64,000 bases of DNA from G963663525 sp963663525 (GTDB lineage Bacteria > Myxococcota_A > SURF-8 > G963663525), in assembly GCA_963663525.2 (NCBI GenBank), contig CAXXHC010000001.1, positions 124,001-188,000 on the forward strand, given 5' to 3'. Made by a program: the position numbers and the translations under genes. Under the pieces are notes generated by a model that was not told the DNA's origin, ran no database searches, and saw nothing but the letters and a program-made list of their open reading frames with translations. Below, one piece after another: positions 7,913 to 17,142 of the stretch (positions are counted from its first letter, which is position 1; each line of letters starts with the position of its first letter).

Positions 7913-10900
7913 TCACGGTCCGGCACACACGCAACGCGCATCGTAGTTGTTCGTCTTAAGGTAGTTGCTCACGAAGCCGTTGAGGAAGTTCACGAGCCAC
8001 GCGCTGCCTGCATTGGAAGCGTGGGACGACGACGACCAAAACCAATTCGAAGGCATGTCAGGGAAATCCGAACTTGGATAGGAGACTTCGATATTGACCA
8101 GACTTGCCAATTCGTTGACGTTGGGTAGCCGCCAGTCCGTCTCATTGGCGTAATTAAGCTCCTGGCAATAGGCCAAGGCTTCTTCCCAGCTTTTGTCTGT
8201 TACGTGTTCCTTTTGCCAGATCAAGCCCGTCACCAAATCGGTTACGACCGGTTCGTCAGTTACAGGTTCGGAAAGAATCAAATGATCCAATGATCCAATG
8301 ACTGAATCTTCCGGTCCGGCACACACGCAACGCGCATAGTAGTTGTTCGTCTTACTGTAGTCGTTCACGTAGCCGTTGTCGAAGGACACGTACCACGCGT
8401 AGTTTGTACTGTTCGCGCGGGACGACGACGACCAAAACATAGATAAAGGCGTACCAGGGAAGGCTGTGTTGTCGATAGCTGGAAGGTACCTTCCATAATC
8501 CACGATGCTCTGTAATTCATGATATGCGGGCAACCGCCAGTCCGTAAACCCACCGTATCCTTCTCCTTCGTTCAGGGTGGCACAGTAGTCGATAGCCTGT
8601 TGCCATTCGCATCGTGATCCAACCGGGTCGCCGCCCGTGCAACCTTCGTAGGTTTCCGGTAGCCAGCGTTGCCACATCAGGCCGGTCAGGGAATCCACTA
8701 CCACTTCATCCTCGCTCGCCGTTGATAGGTTGATGCAAGGGGTTTCGATTCCAGCGGCGTTGTAGCAGGTGAAGGTTCGGGCGTTGTCGGCATACTGCGC
8801 GTCCTGGCCGCAAAAACATGCGTCGCTGGGTGAATCGGGCAGACCTGTGCAGGACTGATAGGCCGTATCGCAGTCCGGCGGTTCACTGCCACCTATGGTT
8901 GAGCACTCGATGCTTTCGCTATTATTGTAGCAAGCCGTCTGTCCCGTGGGTGGAACCGGCCAGCACTGATTGAAATCGCAATAGCCTTCAGGGAAGGTAC
9001 CGTCCCATTGACAGTCTGGGTAGCCTGCGTAATGGGGAGCGCACACGCTGCAATCCGCACCGTCGTAGCCGGTGTTGCAATCGCACAGGGCGTAGCCGTT
9101 GGTGTCGTTGCAGGTGCCGTGGTTGCTACAAAGGCCGGGGATGCAAGATTCGGGGTGCAATGTGCGGGCAAGGCGGAAGCCTATACTGGCATTACGAAAA
9201 TCTTGTAGGTATTTATTACGCGTAGCCGACCTACAAAAGAACGCATCATTACCCCAAGAGCCACCACGCATAACTCGAAACAAACTTTCACAGTTTCCAC
9301 CATCAGGGTCGCTTCCATAACCTGTATTATCACGACAATACTTGTCCCATGTCCACTCCCACACATTCCCGCTAATATCATACAAACCCCAATCATTTGG
9401 CTCTTTGTTACCAATAGGTTTTGTGCTATAAGGATCATTGTTTCCGCCAAACCACCCTATCTGATCGAGGTTAGGGTCTACTGGATTCCGACCAGTATAT
9501 GTAATCGTACCATCGTTCCCATCGCTCTGATAAAATGCCGTGTATTGATTGCCCGTCCTTATCGAATATTCCCATTCAGCTTCGGTCGGCAACCGGTACC
9601 CCTTGCATTCCTGCGGTTTGTTTGCACCATCAGCCAAGACAATCGTCGCTGAGTCGATGCCGCCTTGGGTTGCGTTCATACAAGCCATATAGTCGTTGCC
9701 ATGTAGCGAGCTGTCTTCGCATTCCACGTTCGAAAATACGTAACAACCCATAAAGCCCGCTTCCAAAGACAACTCATTTGCATACGCCAACACATCAAAC
9801 CAGGAAATGTTCTCTACGGGGCAATTATTCCCACAGGTCACTCCACTACCAGCTGCACTAAAATTGCTCGGATTCCACGCCATCAATGCCAACCATTCCC
9901 CCTGTGTTAATTCATGCGTCATCAAATCAAAATCGTAGGTCAGTGCTACTTCGTGGAGTTCTTCGTTTGCTTCTATCGGCTCTCGCCCCAATTCGTAATT
10001 GCACACTCCCGGATACCCCACAGGACAATCACCGTCCGGCGATCCCATCCAAAAGGTACCCGCTGTGATGGGAACAAATTCTGGAATTAGAATGCTTATT
10101 TCGCAGTCCGGATAGCCCTCATACCCTTCCGCGCACTGTTCGCACCAGTCGCCACCGAAGCCTTGGTTGCATGTGCAGGCGGCGTCATCATCGACAATGG
10201 TGCATGTGCCATGGCCGTGGCAAGGGTCGGGGGTGCAGGTACCCAGGCAGCGCAACTCGAAGGTTTCCATGCCGTTGCTAGACTCTGCCACCCAGACGTA
10301 GCTGCCAGAAACGAAAACTTCATTGGCACTTCCAGTTGTCTCAAAAGTCACCGGCTCTCCGGGGTTGGTGGGGTCGCTGATATCGATCAGAGCAAACCCG
10401 GAATACCCATCCGCTATGTAAGCATGGGTTCCCGATATGAAAACGCCAGAAGCAGACCCATTCGTCTCCTTATATACTGGCTCCCCGGGGTTCGCGGGAT
10501 TGCTTACGTCGATCACTGCCAACCCGTATTCATGGTCCGCCACATAAGCGTAGTTTCCCGATACGAAAACGCCCAAAGCCGACCCATTCGTATTTCTGTA
10601 CACTGGCTCCCCTGGGTTAATAGGATCGGACACGTCGATAATCGCCAACCCATATTCACCACCCACTACATAGGCGTGGTAATTTGCAACGAAAACATCC
10701 TGAACCCCGCCAGTGCTAATGTATACCGGTTCGCCAGGATATGAAGGATCGGTTACATCAATGATAGCCAAGCCTGACAAAAATGTCACATAGGCATAAT
10801 TTCCAGATACAAAAACTTTATCGGGAATCCCGTTTATTCCTCTACTTGATATTGGTTCTCCAAATTGTAAAGGGTCAATGATTTCAATAATTGACAGTCC

Positions 10901-13900
10901 TGCTCCTCGTATTCGATAAGCATAATTACCTGAAATGAAAAATCCCCGAGGAAAATCACTTTTATCCCAGTATAAGGGTTCTCCAGGATTCGTTGGGTCG
11001 GACATGTCGATAATCTTCAGGCCTGAATGATAATCTGCAACATAGGCATAATTTCCGGATATGAAAATAGTGCTAGCGCTACCCATTGTTTCAATATACC
11101 ATGGCTCCTCAGGATTAGCAGGATCTCTAATATCGATCACCGCAAGACCGGAATCCCCGCCTGCCAAATAGGCGCTATCTTCAGAGACAAAAATATCATA
11201 AGAAGCCTCCTTTAAAAATTTATTTACGGGTTCTCCTGGGTTTGTAGGGTTGCTTATGTCGATAATAGCTAAACCGTGATTATAATCCGCCACGTAGGCG
11301 TGTGTTCCAGAGATGAAAACACTTTCAGCATATCCATTTGTGTCCCTATACACTGGCTCCCCTGGGTTAATAGGATTGCTTACGTCGATCACTGCCAACC
11401 CGTATTCATGGTCCGCCACATAGGCGTAGTTTCCCGATACGAAAACGCCCAAAGCCGACCCATTCGTATTTCTGTACACTGGCTCCCCTGGGTTAATAGG
11501 ATCGGACACGTCGATAATCGCCAATCCGTATTCATCGTCCGCCACATAGGTGTAGTTTCCCGATACGAAAACGTCCATGGCATATATGGTTCTCATATAA
11601 ACTGGATCTCCGGGGTTCATCTGGTCAGTGATGTCTATAATCGCCAGTCCTAACCAACCATCCGCCACATAGGCAAAGTTTCCCGAGACAAAAACTCCAT
11701 TTGTCCATCCATCCAAATCCTTATATACAGGAATGCTAGGGCTGACAGGATCAGAAACATCAAGCATGGCCAAACCTTTTGCGGGTAAAGCCGCATAGAC
11801 CCACCCAGAAACAACAAAGATGTCCATGATTGTAGACGCTAGATGAACCTCATTCACTATTTCCAATTGATCGTCAATTTCTCGATAGATTTTTAGAACA
11901 CTCCCCTGGCTGATGTACAAATAGCCATCCTCTCCATACACTGCTTGGGTTGTCCCAGGAAAATACGCCTCATCGATCCGCCGCGCCGTAACACCTCCAG
12001 GACAGTCGATGTTACACTGGCCAAACGTTTCGTGGCAGGCGAAGCCGAATTCGCAGGTTCCACAAGGCTCGGTGTTGCCACCGCAACCGTCCGACCAAGT
12101 GCCGCATTCGTAACCGAGATCCTGGCAGGTTTTTGGGGCACATGGAACTTCACAGTCCGGCCATCCCTCGTAGCCATCAAGGCAGGTCGAACAATCTTCG
12201 GTCATAAAAGCGTTATCGCAGGTGCAGGAGCCATCATTTTCGTCACAATTCCCATGCCCATTGCAAGGATCAGGATCGCAGGGGTTGTCCCGGCAGTCCG
12301 GGAAATCGATGTAGCCGTCCTGACAGGCCGAGCAGTCCGCCGTCATGAAGGCATTGTTGCACACACATTCCCCACTGTTGTTGCAGGTGCCGTTGGCGTT
12401 TCGGCACGGAATTCCTTCAGCCTTCGGTGTCGCTACGCAGCTTTCCAAGATCCAGTCGAAGGCACCGTAAGTGCATTCAGTATCCGGGCAGGTTGGCGCA
12501 ACCATTTGGAATTGCAAAACATATTCCTCCCCCAGCGTGTTACCAGAGAGATCCGCCAACCCGGCTCCCAGAGTGAAGGTGTAGGCCCGGCCATCTTCAA
12601 AACTTACGTCCGGTGTAAACACTACCGTTGTGCCGTTCTCCAGCGTTGCCGAGCCGGAAACGGCTTCGTTGGTCAACGTTCGTTTCAACGTAGCCTGGAG
12701 GCTTGCCGGGGCCAGCGTTTCGTTGAAGACCACACGCAACTCACTTAAATGATAAAGGTTTTCCTGGCCATCCACCGGCATGGACCACAGCACGTTCGGA
12801 GGCTGTGTATCCGCTACTTCGTCCAGAATCACATCGCCGAGGTACCACTCGTTATCTTCCGGCACTTCGCCGGGAATCTCCTTGAATAATCTTAACACAT
12901 CGTGGGTGATCGTCACTCGAGCTGGCCCAGCGGGTACAATATCGAACTGGAAAGTACCAGGATCGTTTTCTTCCTCATCGTCTTCTTCCTCATCATTTTC
13001 AGAAAGAGTCCAGGTCGAGATATCTGTGCCGATAGAAGGGTAAATTGTGACACAGGCTCCTTCCACAGGTGTTCCCAACGGACTCAAAGCTTTTCCTCGC
13101 ACGCTACCTTTGGAAACGTTGTTAGGAAGGATCAGTACAGGAGCCTGCACGGTCTGGCTTGGATCATCAGTCACCTCCGCTACTACCGAAGTCAACGTAT
13201 CGTCTAAAAACGTCCCGCTACGACTGGCGGCAACCGTCAAATACGGAGACTTGTGACAGGACACCCGTATCCCGGAAATCGTGTAGCTACCCTGAGCGTT
13301 GGTGTCATCGGCTAGCATTCGGCCACGTGCTCCGATCGCGAACACGTGGATATTACTTAGAAATTGATCTAAATCATCTTGGACCAGTCCCGTCACGGTA
13401 TATTCTGGCAAGCTGCCTTCCGGTTGAAAAATTCCACCTGCCGAGAAGTGGCTGATGCCACCCTCGATGGTTTCCAGCTTCGTGCCCTCGGCGTTGACCT
13501 CCAGCACCGCCGCCTTTTCCCATAACAATGTGGATTCATTAAAAGAATGGAACTCGATGCGTTCGCCCGGAGCCAACTCCAATGTATTGGGAAGGGTCAG
13601 TCGTGCTGGATTCGCGAAGGTGGTTCCGTCCGGGCCGAAATGGAACATTTGCACCAGTTCCTGCCCGTCCGGCGGGTCGTAAGGGGCCGCTGACGGATGC
13701 CCTTCGCCCATGAAAAGCGTTGTCCCCGTACCATCGGGAAGCTGTGCATCGTCCGCCGAAAACGCCAGCAATGCTCCATCAAGATTCGATGCGGATACCT
13801 GTCCCAGCGCTACCGGCTGCGATGCCTCCACTGGCAGCACGTCCAGCACGAATACTGTCACCTCATCCTCTGGCAGCACTTTTTTGTATTGGCGCGAGTA

Positions 13901-13903
13901 CAC
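7913..13903 (-). CDS. giant modular surface protein (Big_5 / EGF / LVIVD / FGE / two DUF1566), 5'-truncated
   Basis: The frame of 1996 codons from GTG 13903 stays open upstream (QIFAADGASSAKG) until it meets the GTGCTGTT repeat at 13945. There is no signal peptide and no ribosome-binding site, so I read the gene as having lost its 5' end. Order: carboxypeptidase-regulatory-like folds (about 160-360), a Big_5-type domain (about 370-470, ending ADLSGNTLGEEYVLQFQM), EGF-like Cys clusters (475-640), 13 LVIVD repeats (690-1210), EGF (about 1215-1255), FGE domain (1280-1575), EGF (1580-1600), and two DUF1566 domains (about 1690-1996) separated by a short linker. The two DUF1566 tips are variable-repeat-like. 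Whether the remnant is still expressed is doubtful. Confidence 0.85.
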   Translation of the reverse strand: MYSRQYKKVLPEDEVTVFVLDVLPVEASQPVALGQVSASNLDGALLAFSADDAQLPDGTGTTLFMGEGHPSAAPYDPPDGQELVQMFHFGPDGTTFANPARLTLPNTLELAPGERIEFHSFNESTLLWEKAAVLEVNAEGTKLETIEGGISHFSAGGIFQPEGSLPEYTVTGLVQDDLDQFLSNIHVFAIGARGRMLADDTNAQGSYTISGIRVSCHKSPYLTVAASRSGTFLDDTLTSVVAEVTDDPSQTVQAPVLILPNNVSKGSVRGKALSPLGTPVEGACVTIYPSIGTDISTWTLSENDEEEDDEEENDPGTFQFDIVPAGPARVTITHDVLRLFKEIPGEVPEDNEWYLGDVILDEVADTQPPNVLWSMPVDGQENLYHLSELRVVFNETLAPASLQATLKRTLTNEAVSGSATLENGTTVVFTPDVSFEDGRAYTFTLGAGLADLSGNTLGEEYVLQFQMVAPTCPDTECTYGAFDWILESCVATPKAEGIPCRNANGTCNNSGECVCNNAFMTADCSACQDGYIDFPDCRDNPCDPDPCNGHGNCDENDGSCTCDNAFMTEDCSTCLDGYEGWPDCEVPCAPKTCQDLGYECGTWSDGCGGNTEPCGTCEFGFACHETFGQCNIDCPGGVTARRIDEAYFPGTTQAVYGEDGYLYISQGSVLKIYREIDDQLEIVNEVHLASTIMDIFVVSGWVYAALPAKGLAMLDVSDPVSPSIPVYKDLDGWTNGVFVSGNFAYVADGWLGLAIIDITDQMNPGDPVYMRTIYAMDVFVSGNYTYVADDEYGLAIIDVSDPINPGEPVYRNTNGSALGVFVSGNYAYVADHEYGLAVIDVSNPINPGEPVYRDTNGYAESVFISGTHAYVADYNHGLAIIDISNPTNPGEPVNKFLKEASYDIFVSEDSAYLAGGDSGLAVIDIRDPANPEEPWYIETMGSASTIFISGNYAYVADYHSGLKIIDMSDPTNPGEPLYWDKSDFPRGFFISGNYAYRIRGAGLSIIEIIDPLQFGEPISSRGINGIPDKVFVSGNYAYVTFLSGLAIIDVTDPSYPGEPVYISTGGVQDVFVANYHAYVVGGEYGLAIIDVSDPINPGEPVYRNTNGSALGVFVSGNYAYVADHEYGLAVIDVSNPANPGEPVYKETNGSASGVFISGTHAYIADGYSGFALIDISDPTNPGEPVTFETTGSANEVFVSGSYVWVAESSNGMETFELRCLGTCTPDPCHGHGTCTIVDDDAACTCNQGFGGDWCEQCAEGYEGYPDCEISILIPEFVPITAGTFWMGSPDGDCPVGYPGVCNYELGREPIEANEELHEVALTYDFDLMTHELTQGEWLALMAWNPSNFSAAGSGVTCGNNCPVENISWFDVLAYANELSLEAGFMGCYVFSNVECEDSSLHGNDYMACMNATQGGIDSATIVLADGANKPQECKGYRLPTEAEWEYSIRTGNQYTAFYQSDGNDGTITYTGRNPVDPNLDQIGWFGGNNDPYSTKPIGNKEPNDWGLYDISGNVWEWTWDKYCRDNTGYGSDPDGGNCESLFRVMRGGSWGNDAFFCRSATRNKYLQDFRNASIGFRLARTLHPESCIPGLCSNHGTCNDTNGYALCDCNTGYDGADCSVCAPHYAGYPDCQWDGTFPEGYCDFNQCWPVPPTGQTACYNNSESIECSTIGGSEPPDCDTAYQSCTGLPDSPSDACFCGQDAQYADNARTFTCYNAAGIETPCINLSTASEDEVVVDSLTGLMWQRWLPETYEGCTGGDPVGSRCEWQQAIDYCATLNEGEGYGGFTDWRLPAYHELQSIVDYGRYLPAIDNTAFPGTPLSMFWSSSSRANSTNYAWYVSFDNGYVNDYSKTNNYYARCVCAGPEDSVIGSLDHLILSEPVTDEPVVTDLVTGLIWQKEHVTDKSWEEALAYCQELNYANETDWRLPNVNELASLVNIEVSYPSSDFPDMPSNWFWSSSSHASNAGSAWLVNFLNGFVSNYLKTNNYDARCVCAGP
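7916..8040 (-). other. candidate DGR variable repeat VR2 (C-terminal DUF1566 tip)
   Basis: This 125-bp block aligns without gaps to 8312-8436. The flanks (TTTGGTCGTCGTCGTCC and GCGCGTTGCGTGTGTGCC) are identical. Between them 22 bases differ, all at positions where an AAC, AAT or similar adenine-containing template codon would explain both states, for example TCC versus AAC, CTC versus GAC and CTT versus AGT. Third-position pyrimidines never change. This is the pattern left by adenine-specific mutagenic retrohoming. Confidence 0.7.
8312..8436 (-). other. candidate DGR variable repeat VR1 (first DUF1566 tip)
   Basis: Partner of 7916-8040 at a 396-bp offset. Encoded tip: SSSSRANSTNYAWYVSFDNG, then YVNDYSKTNNYYARCV. 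Of the 22 differences from VR2, 17 have an A in one of the two copies, and the remaining five are explained if both copies changed from A. DUF1566/Lcl domains with a C-type-lectin fold are established targets of diversity-generating retroelements. Confidence 0.7.
9150..9285 (-). other. FGE-domain tip inside the giant protein
   Basis: This segment encodes RVMRGGSWGNDAFFCRSATR, then NKYLQDFRNASIGFRLAR, the C-terminal FGE tip. It matches the layout of the tip at 3130-3245 but with AT-rich third positions (GGT AAT GAT), so it does not share a recent template with it. It could be an old variable region or an ordinary FGE terminus. Confidence 0.35.
10270..11830 (-). repeat. 13 LVIVD repeats, with one near-identical internal duplication
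   Basis: There are thirteen units of about 42 aa of the type VFVSGNYAYVAD-x4-GLAIIDVSDPxNPGEPVY, expected to fold as a beta-propeller-like surface domain. At DNA level 10505-10647 and 11378-11521 are almost identical, while other units have drifted, which shows a recent internal duplication or gene conversion. Confidence 0.9.
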
Positions 13904-13944
13904 GCCTTTTGCCGACGATGCCCCGTCGGCGGCGAAAATCTGCC

Positions 13945-14575
13945 GTGCTGTTGGTCAATGCCTTCTGGAGAAAAGCGTCCGGTGGTCCGTACATGCCCGT
14001 GCGTCGGTCAAAATGGCTGAACTGGAAACAACCACGCAAACAACCGCCAGTATAAGCGAGCAAAACAGCAACTAGCGATTTCGCTTCTTTCCCATTTCGG
14101 CTACGTCATGAATGCCAGATTAGCCAGTCCAATCCTGGTATTTTGGCTGGCTAGATGTAAACGGCGGTCGAAAAACGCGGCGTTTGGCGTCCTCATCAAT
14201 TTCTAAGCAGTGCAACGCCCGGCCAGATCTACCGGGACAAGGCCGTTCTCTTTGTACCGAAAAATGCCAAGGCCGTGCCGGAACACATCGAGGTGAAGGG
14301 CTTTGCCGAGATAAAAATCACGGGCTATCGGCTGAAGCAGGCGGCGTAAGTCGTCTGAGCAGGTGAAAATCTGTTTTTCGGTTCATCGTGGGTGATGTGC
14401 GTACTGATGCCGGGAAAGAAGGACACGCCTGTTAGGAAGGCCTCCCCGGACAGCTTTCTGGAGAATCGTCATCGTCTTCCTACAGATCAGATCCGTCTCA
14501 TATTCGATTTCCAAAGAGCGAAAGCATCGAAAACTCTACCACTCGCGACTGTCCCATTGTCGCCTGACAGGGACA
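13945..14575 (+). repeat. dispersed GTGCTGTT repeat, copy B
   Basis: It begins GTGCTGTTGGTCAATGCC, immediately cutting the 5' end of the giant surface-protein gene, and ends GTCCCATTGTCGCCTGACA plus GGGACA a few bases from the stop of the membrane protein at 14580. Inside is a frame conserved with copy C: ATPGQIYRDKAVLFVPKNAK to ITGYRLKQAA, then stop. This looks like the C-terminal end of an element-borne protein I do not recognise. No other gene lies in 13904-14579. Confidence 0.85.
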
Positions 14576-14579
14576 TGTT

Positions 14580-16091
14580 CTAATATTTTGACCAGACCTG
14601 ATCCTCTTTCGGTGGAATGGAGAAAGCCTCGTGGATTTCAGCTCGGTATGGATCTTTCACCAGTCGCTTTTTCAAAAACAGTTCGTGCAGCGGGTAGGAA
14701 CTTTGAAAATCCAATGGAATATCGGCTACTTTGCGTATTTTGTAATATCTTGAAAGAGTGGTTTGGGGTAAGGGGTCATGCGCATAGTTGGAGCTTATCG
14801 TCAGCAATCTCTCGTCCTTTACGCCTGCCTTCTCCGGGTTGAGGTTCCAGTCAACCAATCGAAGATCGGGATTGGCCAGCAAAGCCGCAAAGACGAGGCT
14901 CTCCTGATCGCATTCGAAACGGGATTTTTCACCATCTAGAATAAAGGAATACAAGAGGACATCGTATCTCTTGAATAATTCACGCTTTTCCGCCATGTTC
15001 CTTATTAAGCGGTCAGTGAGGTATTCGCCTTTGATAGACACTGAAAACAACAAGTTGCAGACGATCAGTACGACCGCGACCGCCACTGGAGCAATCCGTA
15101 ATCCGTTTTTGGTTTCCGAAAGCAACCAGGACAAACCGAAACCAGTCAGCAATGAGCACGGCACTGCCAGGTTGGCCAGGTAACGAGCGAGGTTCAAAGG
15201 ATCGAAGTCGGTGGAATAGACAGTATAAACGATGATATACAGCAACAACCAGATAAAAAGTACAACACGTTGAAAATACTCACCCTTCCCCACTGGCAAC
15301 AGCAACAACAAGGGAGCCGCCATGGCGATTCCCGTTTCCACCAAGTGTAGCTTATAAAGTTCGCCGGAGGATCCTTCCCCACAATGCATTGTTTCGAAAT
15401 ACGGCAGGACATAGACAGCCAGAGGCAACAACCAGATCAGCCTGGCAGTGGACTTCAAACCGAAACCCGCTTTCGCCCAATACAACAGGATGAAAACAAA
15501 GGGAAACAGGCGGTATTCCATGCGAGTATATATCAGAAGCACCAAGGCGCATCCCGCCGCCAGCAAAAAAGGAAGTTTCTCTTTTTTACCATATCCGAAA
15601 AGGCAGGCCATAAGACATAGCTGAATGAAAACGGCATAGTTGGAAAAAAACAGGCTACCAGATCCGGCGACGAAAGCCGGAAAGAACGCCATGATGACGG
15701 ATGCAGGTACCCCTATCCTTCTATCCCGGAACAACAAGCGGGAGACAGCAAGGACCGCCAAGATGTTCACTATGTACAGGGTTTGATTGAACCAGATAAG
15801 CGCCTGTTCCGCCCTCGGAAAGAAACTCGCCGCATAAAACAATAGCCGAATGAAAACATGGCCCGTAGCGGTGGGATGCAAAATAGGATCGTTCAACGCC
15901 AGCACGTAACGGCAGGGATTGGAAATATTATTGTAACCCGAAGGATACAACAGGCTTTTAAAAACAATCACCAATGCCGCCAAGACGATAGTCCAAACCA
16001 CCTCCTTCCCAGAAACAGCCTTCTCCACCCAAACGACCCTGGCGGCCACGGCTACGATGAAGGCCAGCATAAGGAAAAGCTCCGGATTCAT
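14580..16091 (-). CDS. polytopic membrane protein, GT-C/polymerase-like
   Basis: The 503-aa protein has about 10-12 predicted membrane spans (residues 5-350) and a soluble C-terminal tail (about 365-503). The topology resembles GT-C glycosyltransferases or O-antigen-type polymerases that use lipid-linked sugars at the membrane; no family-specific motif is certain. Its ATG overlaps the deacetylase stop (ATGA), so it is the last gene of the envelope operon. The stop codon lies at the end of repeat copy B, so a few native C-terminal residues could have been replaced. Confidence 0.7.
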   Translation of the reverse strand: MNPELFLMLAFIVAVAARVVWVEKAVSGKEVVWTIVLAALVIVFKSLLYPSGYNNISNPCRYVLALNDPILHPTATGHVFIRLLFYAASFFPRAEQALIWFNQTLYIVNILAVLAVSRLLFRDRRIGVPASVIMAFFPAFVAGSGSLFFSNYAVFIQLCLMACLFGYGKKEKLPFLLAAGCALVLLIYTRMEYRLFPFVFILLYWAKAGFGLKSTARLIWLLPLAVYVLPYFETMHCGEGSSGELYKLHLVETGIAMAAPLLLLLPVGKGEYFQRVVLFIWLLLYIIVYTVYSTDFDPLNLARYLANLAVPCSLLTGFGLSWLLSETKNGLRIAPVAVAVVLIVCNLLFSVSIKGEYLTDRLIRNMAEKRELFKRYDVLLYSFILDGEKSRFECDQESLVFAALLANPDLRLVDWNLNPEKAGVKDERLLTISSNYAHDPLPQTTLSRYYKIRKVADIPLDFQSSYPLHELFLKKRLVKDPYRAEIHEAFSIPPKEDQVWSKY

Positions 16092-16870
16092 TCAAGATAT
16101 CCGTTCTTTTTAAGGTAGGTTTCGATCGACATAAAGGTTCCACCGTTTCGCGAATGGTCCGCCAGAACCTCCCATAGAATTTCCCGTGCAGGCCTTCCGC
16201 GATTGCGCATGAAAAAGGGTTTCAACCACGATGAGTAACCGTATCCCCGTTCCTCGTCCAGAAGTTCATAAGGGTGTAGGTAAAACACCTTGGGGCGCGA
16301 AACGGGAAGCATTCCGGCAATGGGAGAAAAAAGCCTAAGATATGATAATCCGTAAGGAATCCGGAAGGGTAGGATGTCACCGATCGGCACGCGGACTACC
16401 CCCCTGGCTGTTTTGATGGGGTATTTGCGAGACAAAAAACCCGCGTAGCCAGCACGGTCGGAAAAGCTGGCCAGAGATGAATCGTATAGGTATCCTGCGC
16501 GTTGGATCTCCTTTAATGTGTCAGTATCGATATGGAAATAAGGAGCACGAAACCCAAGGGCCTCTATGCCTATTTCTGCCAGAGCCTTCTTCGACTTGAC
16601 AACCTGTCTTCTCTTCTCTTCCCCTTTCAGCACTGGTAGATCCACGTGGTTCATGGAATGACAACCCACCTCGTGAGACCCGGCGATATCCCGAAGCAGT
16701 CCGGCATATCGTCGGACAAGTTCTCCTACGACGAAAAAGGTTGCATTGACACCAAACTCATCGAAAATAGCTAACATTTCCGGCAAGCAAAGGTCGATCC
16801 CCCTAGTTAAGCCGGACCCCCAATCGGCCTCGAAATCCACCGTCACCATCATGACGCCGGAATCATTCAT
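16088..16870 (-). CDS. NodB-type polysaccharide deacetylase
   Basis: The start chosen is ATG 16870 (MNDSGVMMVTVDFEADWG), which overlaps the stop of the small gene before it; an upstream ATG at 16888 would add six Arg/Lys-rich residues. Family motifs are the catalytic Asp in TVDFEAD, the metal-binding HSMNHVDL (H-x3-H), and GFRAPYFHID. These enzymes remove acetyl or formyl groups from GlcNAc or related sugars in capsule, peptidoglycan or lipid-linked glycans. About 260 aa with no signal peptide, so the substrate is probably on the cytoplasmic face. Position in the operon suggests modification of the glycan made by the neighbouring GT2 and membrane proteins. Confidence 0.88.
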   Translation of the reverse strand: MNDSGVMMVTVDFEADWGSGLTRGIDLCLPEMLAIFDEFGVNATFFVVGELVRRYAGLLRDIAGSHEVGCHSMNHVDLPVLKGEEKRRQVVKSKKALAEIGIEALGFRAPYFHIDTDTLKEIQRAGYLYDSSLASFSDRAGYAGFLSRKYPIKTARGVVRVPIGDILPFRIPYGLSYLRLFSPIAGMLPVSRPKVFYLHPYELLDEERGYGYSSWLKPFFMRNRGRPAREILWEVLADHSRNGGTFMSIETYLKKNGYLE

Positions 16871-17006
16871 TTTTCTCCTTTTCCGCAAGCTTTCTCAAGA
16901 TCGCCGCCAGGTCTTTCCGCAGAGTTCGCAGTTCCAGCATGGCCCAGAAAATCCCCAGGGCGATGGGAACCTGAGTCAGAAATATCGCCAGTACGGTGTC
17001 TCTCAT
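16863..17006 (-). CDS. 47-aa single-pass membrane protein (second of a pair)
   Basis: ATG 17006 opens a 47-codon frame: MRDTVLAIFLTQVPIALGIF, then a membrane segment and an amphipathic basic/acidic helix ending EKEKNE. It ends in the ATGAATGA overlap with the deacetylase start, which supports real coupled translation. Its shape repeats that of the preceding gene (N-terminal span followed by LR-x-L-rich helix), so the two may be a heteromeric pair of small membrane subunits. It lies within the 3' half of the preceding frame on the same strand. Confidence 0.6.
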   Translation of the reverse strand: MRDTVLAIFLTQVPIALGIFWAMLELRTLRKDLAAILRKLAEKEKNE

Positions 17007-17142
17007 TTACTGTTTCGCCTTCCTCAAGTTCGGTCAGCGCCCTACGAAGCTCCAACCGGATTTTGCGCAGCATGAATATCAGGACCGCCACCAGTATCAG
17101 ATACGGAATATGGCTTATGACCAGCGCCCAAGCTGTGCTCAT
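16867..17142 (-). CDS. small single-pass membrane protein (first of a pair)
   Basis: ATG 17142 overlaps the GT2 stop (ATGA). The first 45 residues (MSTAWALVISHIPYLILVAV, then a cytoplasmic LRKIRLELRRALTELEEGE helix) look genuine. The remaining 46 residues are Gly/Arg/His-rich and are overlapped by the 47-aa gene in another frame, so either the protein has a long overlapping tail or an indel has removed an earlier stop. Function unknown; the context suggests a partner of the glycosyltransferase. Confidence 0.55.
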   Translation of the reverse strand: MSTAWALVISHIPYLILVAVLIFMLRKIRLELRRALTELEEGETVNERHRTGDISDSGSHRPGDFLGHAGTANSAERPGGDLEKACGKGEK

